Assembly: GCF_000005505.3 (NCBI RefSeq)
Contig: NC_016131.3
Coordinates: 32,479,001-32,543,000, forward strand
Reading direction: 5' to 3'
DNA length: 64,000 bases
DNA from: Brachypodium distachyon
Lineage: Eukaryota; Streptophyta; Magnoliopsida; Poales; Poaceae
Numbering within the stretch: position 1 is the first letter of the stretch; every line of letters starts with the position of its first letter. The position numbers were made by a program, and so were the translations under genes. The notes beneath the pieces were generated by a model. That model had not been told where the DNA came from, made no database searches, and worked only from the letters and a program-made list of their open reading frames with translations. Of the stretch, positions 61,920-64,000 are shown piece after piece.

Positions 61920-64000
61920 TCAGAAGATGGGCTGCGGCGTGGGCGACGGCGCATAGTACGTCTGGACGTTGACCCAGAGAAGCGACAGGATGGAGACGAA
62001 GAGGACCGACCAGAGGACGGCGATGGTCGGCGCCCGGCCCCGCCGCGCGAGGAGTCCCCTGAGGAACCCCTGCAAGTGCGCGACCACCCACGCGGCGAGC
62101 GCCAGCTTCCACGCCAGTGGGCCCCAGGACTCGTACCCGTGGTCCACCCCGTACGACACCGCCACCACCACGCCGGCAAGGTTGCCCAGCACCACGCTGA
62201 TCGGCGGCACCAGCAAGTGACTCCACCGCACCGACTGCGTCCCCTCCTCTTCGGATAACGTCTCGTCCGCCGAGAAGCCGACGTCGACCCCGGTGCACGC
62301 GCTGAGGACTCCCTGGAACACGGCGGCGAGGCCGGCGGACGTGGCCGTGAGCACCCAGAGCTTCTCCTCCCGCCACCAGGACCGCAGCGACACGCCGCTC
62401 CACTTGAGCTCCAGCGCCACGGACGCGACCACCGAGGTCAGGAGCAGCACGAGCAGGGCCCCGGCGTAGCGGCCCACGTCGTCGTCTTCGGGGAACATGG
62501 ACTTGCCCGTGAGGAGGCAGACGGCCGGGAGCGCGCAGTAGACGGTGAGCGGCAGGGATGTGAGCGGGTAGGCGACGCCGTTCGCGTACGCCAGCCGCTG
62601 CAGAGGCCTCATTCTCCTGCCGCCGCCGGCCCAGATGGGGCAGTGCCGCTGGCTCAACAGGATCCCCATGGCCGCCACCGCCCGCCGCGACGCGCCGGCG
62701 AGCATCTCCGAGGGGGAGATGCACCTGGCGTAGCTCATGAACGCCGGACGTGCCGGCACGCAGTACGCCGACTCCCACCCGCGCGCGTGCATCCTGAATC
62801 CCGTCATCAGACCGCCGCCGCCGCCGTAAATCCACCCAACCTGAACGACATCAGCAACATCAGATCTCGAAAGCATCGGCAGGTGGAAGAGTTGAGGCTA
62901 TTGGTACCTCTTTGCCCCATCTCGTCCGCTCCTCGTAGGCGCAGCTCACGACGTGGATGGCCTCCTTGAGGATAAGAGTGGCCGCCATGGCAGCGGGTCG
63001 CGGGCCAAACGCCGACGCGATGAACAGCGGAGACTGGCCAAAGTGCCGCTCTAACGCGGCGCTGTACGAGCGCAGCCTCCGCCTCCTCCCTCCTTCGGCA
63101 ATTCCCTCCTCGTCTTCCTCCGACTCCAGCAACGGGACGACGGACATGGTCCTCCTCAGCTTCCGCCTCTGCCTTCCCCCGAAACAGCACCACTTCCAAC
63201 GGCTCGTACTGTGCTCCTCCTCCAGGTCGTCGTCGTTAGGCACCGCGGGCTGGAACCCGTACAGCGCCTTCCTGTTGAAGCAACACCCGGAGCCGGCATA
63301 AACCGGGCCCTGGATGCCGTCCAAGCACTTCATGTCGATCTGAAAACCGGACCGTGGTGCTATTTCAGTTAGCGTGATTGATCGAACAGATGAATCGGAT
63401 CAGTGGATGAGCAAGTGAAGCGAACTCAGTCCGTACATCGAAGAAGACGGAGTCGCGGCTCACGAATCGATCTGCGTCATCGGCGTCGGCGACGGCACGC
63501 CGCAGAGGGAACTGGACGAAGCATGTCCTGTTCCCTGCCACCGGGTCCATCAGGAAGCACATCGCCTCCCTAAGTGCCCTGCTGTTGTTGACGTAGTGGT
63601 CGTAGTCCAGATTGAGCACGTAGGCGCCATTTGTCAGCACGGCAGACACCCGGAGCTGGTCAACAACAAAATTCATAAAAGCATTAAAACTCACGAACAA
63701 ATCAACTGTATACTTCTTTTTATTGGAATTATCGGATAGGCATGACGCACCAATGCGTTCAACGCGCCGGCTTTCTTTTGATGCTGGAACCCCGGCCTCT
63801 TCTCCCGCGACACGTAGAAGAGCCGAGGCAGCTCGTCCCCCTCGGCATCAGGATCATCGGAGTGCCCCAGAAGAACCTGTTGACGGATGATCATGCGAAT
63901 ATGTAAGGTAATGCTGCATAGATCGATCGTCAGAATTCGAGAGCCATATATGCACAAATTAAGCTTTTGTGAACCTGTATCATGGCAGGGTGATCTCTCG
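61920..64000 (-). CDS. CesA-type cellulose synthase-like protein, 3' half, lacking TED and QxxRW
   Basis: Exons read right to left: from beyond 64000 to 63975, 63876-63751, 63655-63437, 63339-62908 and 62840-61920 (stop). All are GT/AG and in phase 0, at CesA-type intron positions. Shared blocks are [54 protein letters not shown] (DxD kept, Cys to Tyr), [19 protein letters not shown] and LSQRHCPIW, then a chain of C-terminal membrane segments. CesA polymerises UDP-glucose into cellulose at the plasma membrane. Here the TED segment reads [11 protein letters not shown] and the QxxRW position reads GASRR. The 3' 2 kb is free of stops, so it may be a diverged member (rice CesA11 comes to mind, unchecked) or a young pseudogene. 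The 5' half is outside the window. Confidence 0.85.

Noticed and set aside
61698..62258. 186-codon plus-strand ORF
   Set aside because: Antisense shadow of the last exon of the CesA-like gene.

Overview
The window is nuclear DNA of a grass, probably a pooid relative of wheat, barley, oat or Brachypodium. The evidence is an Angela/BARE-type copia LTR, Tat-lineage gypsy elements, CACTA elements with CATCAGTGACGGGC subterminal repeats, Stowaway MITEs starting CTCCCTCCGT, and host genes of plant families (CesA, S-domain receptor kinase, DEAD-box helicase). No bacterial or organellar features were seen.

The left 27 kb is a nest of transposons. A copia element (1-1434, cut by the window edge) sits in a Tat-type gypsy element A (1435-13832). 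A sits in the antisense-ORF region of a second, different Tat-type element B (13833-25478). B appears to sit in a CACTA element whose right end is at 26945. A and B both have gag-pol on the minus strand and an opposite-strand, intron-containing extra ORF. All their genes are damaged by stops, frameshifts or deletions.

The middle (27-51 kb) is gene-poor. It holds a lectin-kinase gene fragment, a complete CACTA element with AAT target duplication (31121-32930), many MITEs, LINE tails, and a small non-autonomous copia element with no coding domains (45820-48062). Three items look like host sequence. One is an intact S-domain receptor-like kinase (41177-43594) with two relic copies of its upstream region (28480 and 39515). 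The second is a small acidic-protein gene (37567-37998) whose promoter repeats carry three mitosis-specific-activator (MSA) motifs. The third is a broken second copy of that gene (35287-35574).

The right 13 kb is genic. It contains a complete six-exon DDX3/Ded1-type DEAD-box RNA helicase gene (57013 to 51858, minus strand). It also contains a Mutator-like MITE carrying the last 54 codons of an ATR-type kinase gene (60836-61312). The 3' half of a CesA-type gene (minus strand, 61920 to beyond 64000) has an intact frame but lacks the TED and QxxRW motifs needed for glycosyl transfer. The host genes show no evident joint pathway; the window mainly records repeated insertion, gene-fragment capture and local duplication.
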